Below are positions 8,075 through 16,712 of a stretch of DNA of 64,000 nucleotides, piece after piece. Under the pieces are notes generated by a model. The model had not been told where the DNA came from and made no database searches. It saw only the letters and a list, made by a program, of their open reading frames with translations. Position 1 is the stretch's first letter. Each line of letters starts with the position of its first letter. Source of the DNA: Schleiferilactobacillus perolens DSM 12744 (GTDB lineage Bacteria; Bacillota; Bacilli; Lactobacillales; Lactobacillaceae); NCBI RefSeq assembly GCF_001435585.1, contig NZ_AZEC01000003.1, positions 15,786-79,785 on the forward strand, given 5' to 3'. The position numbers were made by a program, and so were the translations under genes.

Positions 8075-8566
8075 TCAAATGCCGCCAGTGCCACCTGCAC
8101 CGACAATAGCACCAATGATAGTGCCAAGCAGGGCCGCGGCCACGCTCGCAATCATTAAGATTGTGCCAGCTTCCTTTCGCCCGCGGCTGCGGGCCAAGTA
8201 ACCAAAAATCAGCCCGACTACGCCAAAAAGAATGGGAACGACGAGCAAGGATACAATAGCACTAATCCAACCAATGACCAGTAAGATAGTGTGTTGACCC
8301 GCTGGTTTAGTATTGGCGGGAGTACTAACGTTAGCATTAGTGTCCGCGCCGACAGAAAATTGCTGGTAAGCATTTGATTCTGGAACAGCCGGTGCAGGTT
8401 TTACGGGTTCGGAATGAACTGGTTGCGTCGTCTCTTGAGTAGAACTTTCTGACGTTGTCGCAATAGTCTCCAATGCAGTCCCGCAGTTTGGGCAAAACTT
8501 TAACCCAGTTTCGATCTTGGCACCGCAGTGCGGACAATACATAAAATGTTGTTGATCATTCTCCAT
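8075..8566 (-). CDS. Zinc-ribbon protein with DUF4190-like membrane pair
   Basis: 163 residues. Ribbon CPHCG...CPNCG (11-29), a Ser/Thr/Pro linker, then two hydrophobic segments (about 92-120 and 133-160) around a basic SRGRK loop, the DUF4190 pattern. The first 30 residues are nearly the same as those of the protein at 7152-7925, so the two genes probably arose by duplication with exchange of the C-terminal part. Start: ATG at 8566 with GGGAGG. It is the most upstream gene of the array. Confidence 0.75.
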   Translation of the reverse strand: MENDQQHFMYCPHCGAKIETGLKFCPNCGTALETIATTSESSTQETTQPVHSEPVKPAPAVPESNAYQQFSVGADTNANVSTPANTKPAGQHTILLVIGWISAIVSLLVVPILFGVVGLIFGYLARSRGRKEAGTILMIASVAAALLGTIIGAIVGAGGTGGI

Positions 8567-8600
8567 GATTACGACCTCCCATTGATGTATTTAAAGTAGC

Positions 8601-8638
8601 GCATATTCAGGGGTGAATGCTCAAAATTGTGGATATGC
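8601..8638 (-). promoter_or_regulatory. Dyad element upstream of the first zinc-ribbon gene
   Basis: GCATATTCA (8601-8609) and TGGATATGC (8630-8638) are an inverted repeat with one mismatch and a 20-bp spacer, 34 bp upstream of the ATG at 8566. About 60 bp around it are nearly identical to the region at 6991-7053, so both promoters should answer to the same factor. Confidence 0.55.
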
Positions 8639-8697
8639 AACAGCTCTTCTCAATTTCATGCTCCGGATAACAACATTGTGAGAGCCGGGAGACGGAA

Positions 8698-8724
8698 AAG
8701 CACGCCTCGTATTGAGACGTGCTT
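8698..8724 (-). terminator. Terminator downstream of the alpha-galactosidase gene
   Basis: AAGCACG (8698-8704) pairs with CGTGCTT (8718-8724), extended by CTC/GAG past one mismatch. On the minus strand it is followed by TTTT. It lies after the GH36 gene and the small ORF behind it. Confidence 0.6.
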
Positions 8725-8758
8725 GTCGCGGTAGGCGGTTATTTTGATGGCCCATTAC

Positions 8759-8830
8759 TCATCCCAGCAACAAGTCGGTGCTGGCCGCTAATAGACTGAT
8801 GCCGAAGATTTTAGTCAACCAATGCTTCAT
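8759..8830 (-). CDS. Possible 23-residue hydrophobic peptide behind the alpha-galactosidase gene
   Basis: A 24-codon frame starts with ATG at 8830, 14 bp after the stop of the GH36 gene, and has AGAGGA as a well-placed ribosome site. The product has a basic N-terminus (MKHWLTK) and a hydrophobic C-terminal half, like a short signal or membrane peptide. It ends before the terminator at 8698-8724 and so would be on the same transcript. It is too short to be proven by sequence alone; it could be a chance frame or the relic of an exported protein. Confidence 0.4.
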   Translation of the reverse strand: MKHWLTKIFGISLLAASTDLLLG

Positions 8831-8844
8831 TTTTCCCAATCCTC

Positions 8845-11040
8845 TTAATTAATGGCCTTGAAATGGTACTGCTGAGTTGAAAAGTCTTGCTGCTGCAAGG
8901 GCTGATACAGACCGATGTGCATCAGTTCGTCGCCGCCAAAGACTTGCTGGCTGGCCATGTCCATATATTGCTTGGCAGGATCTAACCCCGCCATTTTGAC
9001 AATATGGAATGCAGGCTGGCCGTTGTTTAACAAGTGGAACGTATACAGCAGCGCTTCGGTTTGATCCGCCGAGACAAACATCCAGGCGTAGTCATTGCCG
9101 CTTTCTAACCGAAGAAGCTGGCCAAATTGAATCAGCGGGCGAATGGCTTTGTACTCGGCCACTTGGGCCGCGACTTGCTTTTGCTCCGTCTTGGTCAGTT
9201 TGGTCAGATCCAGCTCGTAACCGAAGACGGCGCTCATAGCGACATTGCCGCGCATCGCGAGAGAAGCGTGGCGGCCGGTTTGTTCGTTGGGGCTGACCGA
9301 TACGTGGGCAGTGAAGGTGTTGGGCGGATACACCAGAGAGGTGCCGTATTGAATCCCCAGCCGGGAAACGGCATCCGTGTTATCGCTGGTCCAGGATTGC
9401 GGCATGTAATAGGCAAAGCCGGTATCGATCCGGCCGCCGCCACCGGAGCAGCCTTCCCACAGGACAGCGGGATACTTAGTGGTTAATTCTTCTAGCAAGG
9501 CATACAGGCCCAAGGTGTAGCGGTGCAGCACCTCGCCCTGCCGAGCAGCCGGCAAAGCGTGGGAATACACATCGCTAATGTGCCGGTTCATATCCCACTT
9601 GATATAGTCGATGTAGCCCTGGTCCAATAAGTCGGACAACTGGCCGGCAATGTTGGCCCGCACTTCCTGCCGGCTGAGGTCCAAGACGTATTGGGAACGG
9701 CTGGGTGACGGTTCCCGTCCCGGAATTGCCAGTAAATAATCGGGGTGGGCCCGATACAGATCGGAGTCTTTGGAAATCATCTCTGGTTCCACCCATAGGC
9801 CGAACTGCAGTCCCTGACGGTGGACGTAATCGGCGAAGTGTTTCAGCCCTAGCGGGAACTTGCGGCGATCCACGACCCAGTCTCCCAGGGAAGTGGTGTC
9901 GTCATCCCGGTGGCCGAACCAACCATCATCCAACACAAACATTTCAATGCCCAGTTTCTTGGCGGTATCCACGATCGGCCGCAATTTATCTTCATTGAAG
10001 TCGAAATAAGTGGCTTCCCAGTTATTGACTAGAATCGGTCGTTCTTGATCTCGGTAACGCCCTCGCACGACCCGTTCACGAATGAGGCTGTGGTAGGTCT
10101 GGCTCATGGCGTTCAGGCCATTGGCAGAATAGACCAGTAATGCTTCGGGGGTCTGGAATTCCGCGCCGCTGGCCAGCTCCCAGCTGAAGCCAGCGGGGTT
10201 AATCCCGGCGACTACCCGCACTTGGTCAATTTGATCTTTTTCCACACTGAGGGCATGGTTGCCGGAGTAAACCAGGTCGATCCCATAGGCAGCGCCATGG
10301 AATTCATCGGTATCGGCGGCGGTCAGGGCGATGAAGTTGTTCATCTGGTGGCTGGTCGTCCCGCGGCCGCTGGCAAAAGTTTTGATACCGTAGCCCACAG
10401 TTTCCTTTTGCAAGTGCCGTTCATTGGCATGGGCGCCGGGAAGTGAGAGTACCTGATATTGACCAGCCGGAAAATCGAGCTGGGCAGAGGCGGCCTGTTC
10501 GAGGGTCACGGCCGGCTGATCGGCCGGGTTATGGAACCGGACCGACCGCGCAATGACTGCCCGGTCGCGATAAATGGTGTAATAGAGGTCTGCAGAGAGC
10601 TGGCTGGGCTGATCGACGACGGTAACGATCAGGGTCGCTGCCTCATCCGGGGATTCCACATACGCGGCGGGTAATCCTGGCAGTGCCGGTTTACCCGGCA
10701 CGATTTGGTGGCGGGCATAAACAAAGCGGCTGGCTTGCGCACCATTAGCCTGGCGAATCACGAAGGCCGGCGTCCGGAAATCAGCCTCTCCGCGGCTGCT
10801 GATCTCTTGGGGCAGAGTATCCAAAGAGAAGCCGCGTTCTCGTTCGGTGCCCGGTAAATTCCCGGCAAAGCCCCGATCCTTGCGGGGATAGCGGCGCTCG
10901 CCGTGATAGGCGGCGACGGCTTGGCCGAAATATAAGTGGCTTAACACACCGCCATCCTCAATGGCGAATAAATAACTGATTTCTTGGTTGTGCAAATGGA
11001 ATACTTTGGCTGCCGCATCGAATGTAATCAAGTCAGACAT
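8845..11040 (-). CDS. GH36 alpha-galactosidase
   Basis: 731 residues, the usual length for lactobacillal GH36 enzymes (called melA, aga or agaL in different species). It removes alpha-1,6-galactose from melibiose and raffinose-family sugars in the cytoplasm; no signal peptide. Catalytic signatures: KWDMNR with the nucleophile Asp at about residue 482, and WTSDNTDA with the acid/base Asp at about 553. The DDGWFGHRDDD and CSGGGGRID substrate-site motifs are also present. Start: ATG at 11040 with CGGGAGGAA; the frame extends to 11085 without support. The AraC gene is divergent and a cre-like site lies just upstream. No sugar transporter is adjacent. Confidence 0.95.
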   Translation of the reverse strand: MSDLITFDAAAKVFHLHNQEISYLFAIEDGGVLSHLYFGQAVAAYHGERRYPRKDRGFAGNLPGTERERGFSLDTLPQEISSRGEADFRTPAFVIRQANGAQASRFVYARHQIVPGKPALPGLPAAYVESPDEAATLIVTVVDQPSQLSADLYYTIYRDRAVIARSVRFHNPADQPAVTLEQAASAQLDFPAGQYQVLSLPGAHANERHLQKETVGYGIKTFASGRGTTSHQMNNFIALTAADTDEFHGAAYGIDLVYSGNHALSVEKDQIDQVRVVAGINPAGFSWELASGAEFQTPEALLVYSANGLNAMSQTYHSLIRERVVRGRYRDQERPILVNNWEATYFDFNEDKLRPIVDTAKKLGIEMFVLDDGWFGHRDDDTTSLGDWVVDRRKFPLGLKHFADYVHRQGLQFGLWVEPEMISKDSDLYRAHPDYLLAIPGREPSPSRSQYVLDLSRQEVRANIAGQLSDLLDQGYIDYIKWDMNRHISDVYSHALPAARQGEVLHRYTLGLYALLEELTTKYPAVLWEGCSGGGGRIDTGFAYYMPQSWTSDNTDAVSRLGIQYGTSLVYPPNTFTAHVSVSPNEQTGRHASLAMRGNVAMSAVFGYELDLTKLTKTEQKQVAAQVAEYKAIRPLIQFGQLLRLESGNDYAWMFVSADQTEALLYTFHLLNNGQPAFHIVKMAGLDPAKQYMDMASQQVFGGDELMHIGLYQPLQQQDFSTQQYHFKAIN

Positions 11041-11061
11041 TGAAATTCCTCCCGGCGATTT

Positions 11062-11075
11062 TGCAATCGTTTTCT
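11062..11075 (-). promoter_or_regulatory. cre-like site before the alpha-galactosidase gene
   Basis: TGCAATCGTTTTCT matches the CcpA consensus TGWNANCGNTNWCA with two mismatches, in the divergent promoter region between the GH36 and AraC genes. Glucose repression is expected for such genes; with two mismatches the site is only suggestive. Confidence 0.35.
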
Positions 11076-11184
11076 TTACTGCCAAGTGTACAAATATTCC
11101 AGAAAGAAGAACATAGCCCAGTGGCTCTTTTCCATGTCATAATGAGCAGTAGACATATTGACATTTTTATTGGGAGGAAGACTG

Positions 11185-12009
11185 ATGGAGACTGAGTATA
11201 AGCAGGTTAATATTGAACATTTAGACTGCCGGATTGTGTTCTATGGACGTGAACAAACGCGGCCGAATTATGCTTTTGGCGGCAATAATGTCCGAGACAG
11301 TTACGTGCTCCATTACATCACTGCGGGCAAAGGCCGGTTTGCCAGCGCTGGTCGTAAAGCAGTCACGCTAAGTGCGGGTGATTGTTTTTTGCTGCCCCAA
11401 TCCGTGCCCTGTTTCTATCAGGCCGATGGGGAAGATCCTTGGGCATACGAATGGATCGGATTAGCCGGGATGCACTTGGGTGAACTATTTGCGCGCAGCG
11501 GCTTAGAAGATAAGTATTGGCTGCGCCAGGTGGCGAATAGTCAATTCCATGATCGATTTGCCACGCTGTTTGCAGATCTGCACAGTGGGGCGGCGGCCAC
11601 GTTGACCAGCGAACTGCGGGTGCAAAGCCAGCTTTATGCCATGTTCTATGCGTTACTCACAGAGTTTCCAGGTAAAGGCGCACAGGAGCGAGCCGGGGCG
11701 ACGGCAACGATGAATCAGGCGGTGGCTTTCATGCGGCAAAATTATGAGCGGCGTTGCAACGTCACGGATGTGGGGGCGGCACTGCATATTTCACGCAGTT
11801 ATCTTTATGCCTTGTTTCGTCGTTTTGTGGGAATGAGTCCGCAACAATATTTGACTCAGATGCGGATGGAGGAGGCCAAACAATTACTGCGCATCACGGA
11901 TAATCCTGTGGACGAAGTGGCCAATCGGGTGGGTTACAAGGATGCCTTCACTTTTTCGAAGGCATTCAAGCGCGCAGTGGGCACCAGTCCTCGGAATTAT
12001 CGCCGCTAA
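11185..12009 (+). CDS. AraC-family regulator (MsmR-like)
   Basis: 274 residues. N-terminal cupin-type sugar-binding domain (about 25-150) and a C-terminal double helix-turn-helix (about 175-272), with the conserved ending pattern VGYKDAFTFSKAFKRAVGTSPRNYRR. Start: ATG at 11185, preceded by GGGAGGA; the ATG at 11158 has no ribosome site. Divergent from the GH36 alpha-galactosidase gene with a 144-bp spacer, and the likely activator of it in response to an alpha-galactoside. The GH5 gene lies 200 bp downstream and could belong to the same regulon. Confidence 0.88.
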   Translation: METEYKQVNIEHLDCRIVFYGREQTRPNYAFGGNNVRDSYVLHYITAGKGRFASAGRKAVTLSAGDCFLLPQSVPCFYQADGEDPWAYEWIGLAGMHLGELFARSGLEDKYWLRQVANSQFHDRFATLFADLHSGAAATLTSELRVQSQLYAMFYALLTEFPGKGAQERAGATATMNQAVAFMRQNYERRCNVTDVGAALHISRSYLYALFRRFVGMSPQQYLTQMRMEEAKQLLRITDNPVDEVANRVGYKDAFTFSKAFKRAVGTSPRNYRR

Positions 12010-12210
12010 GCCATAACGTCAAGCGGGGCAAACAGCAGAATCATCAAACCGCCTCAGCCTGTGTTACAATGCATGCGGTGGCGCGGTTTTGGGGTATCAA
12101 AAATAACAAATTTCCAAGCGCGTCACTTGCTTTTTCTGAGCTGATAGGGTGTAATGATGGAAACGGTTGCTTTGTTTTCTTCGGTTGGCAGAAAAGGAGA
12201 TTCAAGCGAA

Positions 12211-13653
12211 ATGGATAAAATGCGTGTATCTGGTTCCCGCTTTGTGAATGAACGCGGCGAACAAGTGCTTTTTAATGGGATCAATTTAGTCGAAAAGGAC
12301 GCCAAAAACGACTTTATTACCCCGGGCGGTGATGCGCTGTATGCGCGACTGGCTGCCCAAGGAATCAACTTGATTCGGTTTGGTATTTATTGGGCCAAGG
12401 TCGAACCGACCCCCGGAAAAATTGATGAAGATTACTTAGGCCAAGTGGCTGCGCAAATTCAGTTGGCCAAGAAACATGAGATTTATGTATTTTTGGATAT
12501 GCACCAAGACTTATATGCAGCCAAATGGGGCGATGGTGCACCAGATTGGGCCGTGATTGATGACGGCCTGCCGCACCAGCAGGGCCAGCTTTGGAGCGAT
12601 AGTTACTTCATTAGTCCCGGTCTGAATCGAGCAATTGATCATTTCTGGCAAAATAGTCCCGCTGGTGACGGTGTGGGACTGCAGGATCATTACTTGGCCA
12701 TGTGGCAAGCAGTGGCCAAGTATTTTCTGGCAGCAGACAACGTGATCGGTTTTGATTTGATGAATGAGCCGTTCCCTGGATCCCAAGCCGCCGCGGTTCG
12801 GGATACGTTGATCGGTTATCTGGGGGCAAAATTACAGCTGTCCCCGGAACAGTTGATGGCGACATGGCTGGACGACACGAAGAAACAAGGATTGCTGGCG
12901 CAACTCAATGATGCGACTTTGTATGGTGAGATTTTGCAGCAATTGACTGCGCCGGTCCAGGCCTTCGAAACCAGCACCCTGAACCCGTTTTACGCCAAGA
13001 TGGCCGCGGGGTTGCAGGATTTGTTGAACGGTAAAGCATTGTTCCTAGAGCCGAGTTTCTTCACCAATATCGGTATTCCGAGTGCCATTGATCTTTCAGC
13101 AGATAAGCACGCCGTCTTTGCGCCCCACGCCTATGACTTGGTGGTGGACACGAACCACTTTGAAAATTACAGTACCGCGCGGCTGGGGCACACGCTCTGG
13201 GTACATCAGCAAGTCCAAGAAAAGTGGCACGTTCCGCTGGTGCTGGGCGAGTGGGGTGCGTACTTTGATCAGCCCGAAACCAAAGATATTAGTGAATTCC
13301 ATATTTTACACGTGGAACAAAATCAGTGGAGCCAGACCTATTGGAGTTACTACGATGGGTACTTCACCAGTCCCACGGCGGCGGTATTGGATCGGCCGTA
13401 TCCGCAAGCCATTAATGGTAAGCTGCTTGGCTATCACTACGATCCGGCCACCAAGGTTTTTGACTTGAGCTATGACGCCTTGCCCGGAACCAGTCGGGTG
13501 TTTATTCCGCATATTAAGAGTCTGGATATCAGCCAGGTGGCCCAGCAGGGGGCCCGGGTCGACAAGCAGCCGATCCCTGGCGGAGACAGCGGCGTGCTGT
13601 TTATTACGACTGGGGAAGAACACCGGGTTGTGCTGCACTTGACGATCGAATAG
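12211..13653 (+). CDS. GH5-family glycosidase, endoglycosylceramidase-like
   Basis: 480 residues. TIM-barrel cellulase-family signatures: FDLMNEPFPG with the acid/base Glu at about 185, and VLGEWGAYFD with the nucleophile Glu at about 346. An early HQDLY motif and the C-terminal beta domain match the endoglycoceramidase branch of GH5. No signal peptide is seen, so unlike secreted family members this one should work in the cytoplasm on an imported glycoside. Start: ATG at 12211 with AAAGGAG at 12193-12199; an upstream ATG at 12154 has no ribosome site. Followed by a strong terminator, so transcribed alone or with the AraC gene. Substrate unknown. Confidence 0.8.
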   Translation: MDKMRVSGSRFVNERGEQVLFNGINLVEKDAKNDFITPGGDALYARLAAQGINLIRFGIYWAKVEPTPGKIDEDYLGQVAAQIQLAKKHEIYVFLDMHQDLYAAKWGDGAPDWAVIDDGLPHQQGQLWSDSYFISPGLNRAIDHFWQNSPAGDGVGLQDHYLAMWQAVAKYFLAADNVIGFDLMNEPFPGSQAAAVRDTLIGYLGAKLQLSPEQLMATWLDDTKKQGLLAQLNDATLYGEILQQLTAPVQAFETSTLNPFYAKMAAGLQDLLNGKALFLEPSFFTNIGIPSAIDLSADKHAVFAPHAYDLVVDTNHFENYSTARLGHTLWVHQQVQEKWHVPLVLGEWGAYFDQPETKDISEFHILHVEQNQWSQTYWSYYDGYFTSPTAAVLDRPYPQAINGKLLGYHYDPATKVFDLSYDALPGTSRVFIPHIKSLDISQVAQQGARVDKQPIPGGDSGVLFITTGEEHRVVLHLTIE

Positions 13654-13708
13654 TTATCGGTGCCGTGTCAATGCGCCGTATTGGCGCTATGTTTTAATAT
13701 TCTTCAAA

Positions 13709-13735
13709 GGTCGGGCTTTCCCGGCCTTTTTTATT
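13709..13735 (+). terminator. Rho-independent terminator after the GH5 gene
   Basis: GGTCGGG (13709-13715) pairs with CCCGGCC (13720-13726) around a CTTT loop, followed by TTTTTTATT. Confidence 0.85.
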
Positions 13736-13798
13736 GGCCACTAAGGAGGGAGGGGGGCATTGACGATAGGCGGTATACTTTGGGTGAGGTGAGTTTTT

Positions 13799-15187
13799 TT
13801 GAATGAGAATGTGGCACGGCATACGCAGTTGGCGATATTGGCAGTGGGATTGCTTTCGTTTACAGGAATATTGGTTGAAACGTCTTTGAATGTGACGTAC
13901 TACACGTTGACGAAGCAATTGGGCGTATCGTTGAGTGTGTTACAGTGGCTCACGTCGGGATATTTATTGATGGTCACGATCGTGATGAGTACCACGGCCT
14001 ATTTGATTCAGCGGTTTGCTGCGCAGCGGCTGTTTCAATTTGCAGTGGCGGCGAGTCTGGTGGGAACGACACTCTGTGCCATTGCCCCGAGTTTCCCGAT
14101 TTTGCTGTTGGGTCGATTGTGTCAGGCAGTAGCGACAGGGATCGCGACGCCATTGATGTTCTATTTGATCATGGCGTTGATTCCCCATCGGCAGTTGGGT
14201 CAGTATATGGGCTTGGCTAGTATGATTATTTCCTTGGCGCCGGCGTTGGGGCCGACGTATGGGGGCTGGCTGACGGCGCTTTGGTCTTGGCGGCTCATTT
14301 TTGTCATGATTATTCCCGTCGTCCTGGTGGTTTTCTGGCTTGGACAGAAGTTTATCCATCTGCCAGCTAAATCACAGCAGCGCCGCTTTGATTGGCCCGG
14401 ACTGTTGTTTTTGGCAGTTGCTTTGGTGAGTTTGAGTGAAGGGGTCGAAAGTACCGGCACTTTGGGTTGGTACACGTTGACGACTTGGGCATGGGCGACC
14501 ATCTTCATTGCGGCGGTCGTGCTATTGGTGAATCACGCCCGCAGAACAGAGTCACCGTTATTGAATTTCAAAGTGTTGGCGGATCCCGCTGTCGCCATGT
14601 GGGCTATTGTGTTCTTCTGCCTGCAATTTGCCAACATCGGCCTGTCTTTTTTGCTGCCGCAGTTCACCCAGAATGTTTTACAAAGCAGTGCCTTAACGGC
14701 CGGATTAATGTTACTGCCAGGTTCCATTCTCGGTGGTCTCATGTCGCCGGTGGCGGGTAGTGTCTACGACAAAATTGGTCCGCGCTGGCCGCTGCTTGTC
14801 AGCAATGGGGCAATCCTGCTCAGCTGCCTGTTGCTATGGGGATTTACTGGTTTGCTTACTGGTACGATCATCACATTGCTGTACATGTTCTTCCGCTTCG
14901 GTTTTAACTTTGGCTTTGGCAATACCATGTCCGATGCCTCGACCCGCGTGTCCGGCCCACTTAAAGGTGATCTCAGCTCAATTTTTAACACGCTGCAACA
15001 ATATGCCGGCTCCATAGGCACCAGCGTCCTCGCCGCTATCCTTGCTGCCAACGAACGGCTTATGCCAGACAAAAAAGCCGCCATCACCCAAGGCAGCCAA
15101 CAATCCTTCTTCCTAATCGCCATGCTCGGTCTAATAGGTATCGTGCTCACCATCCTAATTACCAAATACAGAAAAGCACGAAGGTAG
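13799..15187 (+). CDS. MFS drug-exporter-like protein, DHA2 family
   Basis: 462 residues with about 14 membrane segments, the number typical of the EmrB/QacA (DHA2) group of proton-driven exporters. The N-terminal half has the WLTSGYLL helix-1 region and the GRLCQAVATG motif that mark the family. Start: TTG at 13799, with GAGGTGAG at a good distance; GTG at 13811 is the alternative. A TetR gene follows on the opposite strand and could control it, although that gene is divergent from the ABC system instead. Substrate unknown. Confidence 0.85.
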   Translation: MNENVARHTQLAILAVGLLSFTGILVETSLNVTYYTLTKQLGVSLSVLQWLTSGYLLMVTIVMSTTAYLIQRFAAQRLFQFAVAASLVGTTLCAIAPSFPILLLGRLCQAVATGIATPLMFYLIMALIPHRQLGQYMGLASMIISLAPALGPTYGGWLTALWSWRLIFVMIIPVVLVVFWLGQKFIHLPAKSQQRRFDWPGLLFLAVALVSLSEGVESTGTLGWYTLTTWAWATIFIAAVVLLVNHARRTESPLLNFKVLADPAVAMWAIVFFCLQFANIGLSFLLPQFTQNVLQSSALTAGLMLLPGSILGGLMSPVAGSVYDKIGPRWPLLVSNGAILLSCLLLWGFTGLLTGTIITLLYMFFRFGFNFGFGNTMSDASTRVSGPLKGDLSSIFNTLQQYAGSIGTSVLAAILAANERLMPDKKAAITQGSQQSFFLIAMLGLIGIVLTILITKYRKARR

Positions 15188-15203
15188 TTTTTATTTTTTC
15201 TAT

Positions 15204-15306
15204 CTCAGCAGGCTCAAAGCGCCGTCACAGCTAGCTTCGCCTGCGGCTACGCACTAGCTGCGCGTCGCCACCCATTTCAGCCGGAGATTGCGTAGGATTG
15301 GCACGG
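15204..15306. repeat. Intergenic repeat element, type 2, left end lost
   Basis: About 103 bp between the convergent MFS and TetR genes. It shares the core GGCTCAAAGCGCCGTCAC and the stretch CTGCGGCTACGCACTAGCTG with the element at 61620-61752. Its right end GGATTGGCACGGC matches the terminal inverted repeat of the family. The left terminal repeat is not recognisable. Confidence 0.7.
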
Positions 15307-15320
15307 CAGGGGTGCTGTAA

Positions 15321-15863
15321 TTAATGCACGATCGCATTTTTAATCACCTGCGCAATCTGCGTCGATGATTCTTTCGCCCCCGTCGCCAACCAGTGCGTGA
15401 TCACCCGCACTGCCCCACTAAAGAAGAACTCGTAATAATACTCCAGAATCACCGGGTCCGCCTCTGCAAACCGCTCCCGATACTGGCCCAAAGTCTGCTC
15501 GTGAATCGGCGCCAACACGGCCTGCAGCACCGGACTATCGTGGATATTCCGAATAATAATCTGGGTGGCCGTTTCCTGATCCTTAATCACGTCTAGAATC
15601 GGTGGCAGCCATTGATCTAAATTAGCCGCCCGACTGTGCAGCAGCGGCATAATTTGGGTCACCAAGTCTTCTTCAATGCTGGCAAATAACTCTGCTGGAC
15701 TGGCGTAGTGGAGGTAAAACGTGCCCCGGTTCACATCCGCTTCCTGGCACAGCTCTGTGACCGTAATGGCTGCTAACGGTTTTGTTTCTAGTAAGCGAAT
15801 CAATGCTTGTTTCAATTGCTGTCGAGTATATTGCGCTCGGCGGTTATTTTTGACACCTGTCAT
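15321..15863 (-). CDS. TetR-family regulator
   Basis: 180 residues. N-terminal TetR helix-turn-helix (about 10-55) with the typical AITVTELCQEADVNRGTFY-type pattern, and a C-terminal helical ligand domain of the TetR_C_7 sort seen in Firmicutes. Start: ATG at 15863 with TAGGAG; the frame runs on to 15944 without support. Divergent from the ABC/FtsX operon, with a small palindrome between them, so it probably represses that operon and itself. Ligand unknown. Confidence 0.87.
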   Translation of the reverse strand: MTGVKNNRRAQYTRQQLKQALIRLLETKPLAAITVTELCQEADVNRGTFYLHYASPAELFASIEEDLVTQIMPLLHSRAANLDQWLPPILDVIKDQETATQIIIRNIHDSPVLQAVLAPIHEQTLGQYRERFAEADPVILEYYYEFFFSGAVRVITHWLATGAKESSTQIAQVIKNAIVH

Positions 15864-15963
15864 GCGATTTTCTCCTAATCTATCAACAGATTTTCCCGGA
15901 GTGTCCATTCCATAACACAAGCCATTCCTTTGTGCTTGCGCCATTTTCTTGAGTATTACATAA

Positions 15964-15979
15964 TGTCTTTAATTAGACA
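15964..15979. promoter_or_regulatory. Possible TetR operator
   Basis: TGTCT-6-AGACA (15964-15979), AT-rich centre, between the TetR gene and the ABC gene. Size and place fit a TetR operator; only 5 bp per arm, so modest support. Confidence 0.4.
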
Positions 15980-16005
15980 ACATGTTCAATCAATGGAGGA
16001 TTTCG

Positions 16006-16707
16006 ATGGCTTATATTGAAGTAAAACACGAATCGAAGAAATACCAGATGGGCGAAACCACGATTATGGCCAATAATGATGTGTCATTCACGGCGGACCA
16101 AGGTAAGCTGACCGTGATCCTCGGCCCTAGTGGTGCCGGTAAATCAACTTTGCTGAATATCCTGGGTGGGATGGATTCGCCCAGTGGGGGCGAAATCATC
16201 GTGGACGGCACGGATATTGCCAAGTTTAACGAAAAGCAGCTGACGACTTATCGGCGGCACGACGTGGGCTTTGTTTTCCAGTTCTATAATCTCATTCCTA
16301 ACTTGACCACGGTGGAAAATGTCGAACTGGCCACCGCCATCGTGCCAGACGCTTTGGATCCGGAAAAAGTGCTAACGGAGGTTGGCCTGGCGAAGCGGTT
16401 GAACAACTTTCCTTCTCAGCTTTCTGGCGGTGAGCAGCAGCGGGTGGCGATTGCCCGCGCATTGGCGAAAAATCCCAAATTATTATTATGTGATGAGCCG
16501 ACTGGCGCGCTGGATTACGAAACTGGCAAACAGGTGCTGGCATTGCTTCAAGATGCCAGCCGGAAAGATAACAAAACCGTGGTGGTGATTACCCACAATT
16601 CGGCGATCGCCAAAATGGCGGATCGGGTCATTCGCATCAATGACGCCCAGGTTCGGTCCGTGGTGGATAATGAAACGCCGCTGCCGGTGGAAGAGATCGA
16701 GTGGTGA
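16006..16707 (+). CDS. ABC transporter ATP-binding protein (MacB/LolD type)
   Basis: 233 residues. Walker [10 protein letters not shown], signature [12 protein letters not shown] and Walker [13 protein letters not shown] are all present, so it is a full ATPase of the class that pairs with FtsX-like permeases in extrusion or mechanotransmission. Start: ATG at 16006 with GGAGG; the ATG at 15982 has no ribosome site. Its stop overlaps the beginning of the permease gene, so the two are co-translated. Probably controlled by the divergent TetR regulator. Confidence 0.93.
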   Translation: MAYIEVKHESKKYQMGETTIMANNDVSFTADQGKLTVILGPSGAGKSTLLNILGGMDSPSGGEIIVDGTDIAKFNEKQLTTYRRHDVGFVFQFYNLIPNLTTVENVELATAIVPDALDPEKVLTEVGLAKRLNNFPSQLSGGEQQRVAIARALAKNPKLLLCDEPTGALDYETGKQVLALLQDASRKDNKTVVVITHNSAIAKMADRVIRINDAQVRSVVDNETPLPVEEIEW

Positions 16708-16712
16708 GCCGC

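Noticed and set aside
13760-13779. TTGACG and TATACT as promoter of the DHA2 gene at 13799
   Set aside because: The spacer is only 8 bp; TATACT may be a -10, but this -35 cannot be used with it.
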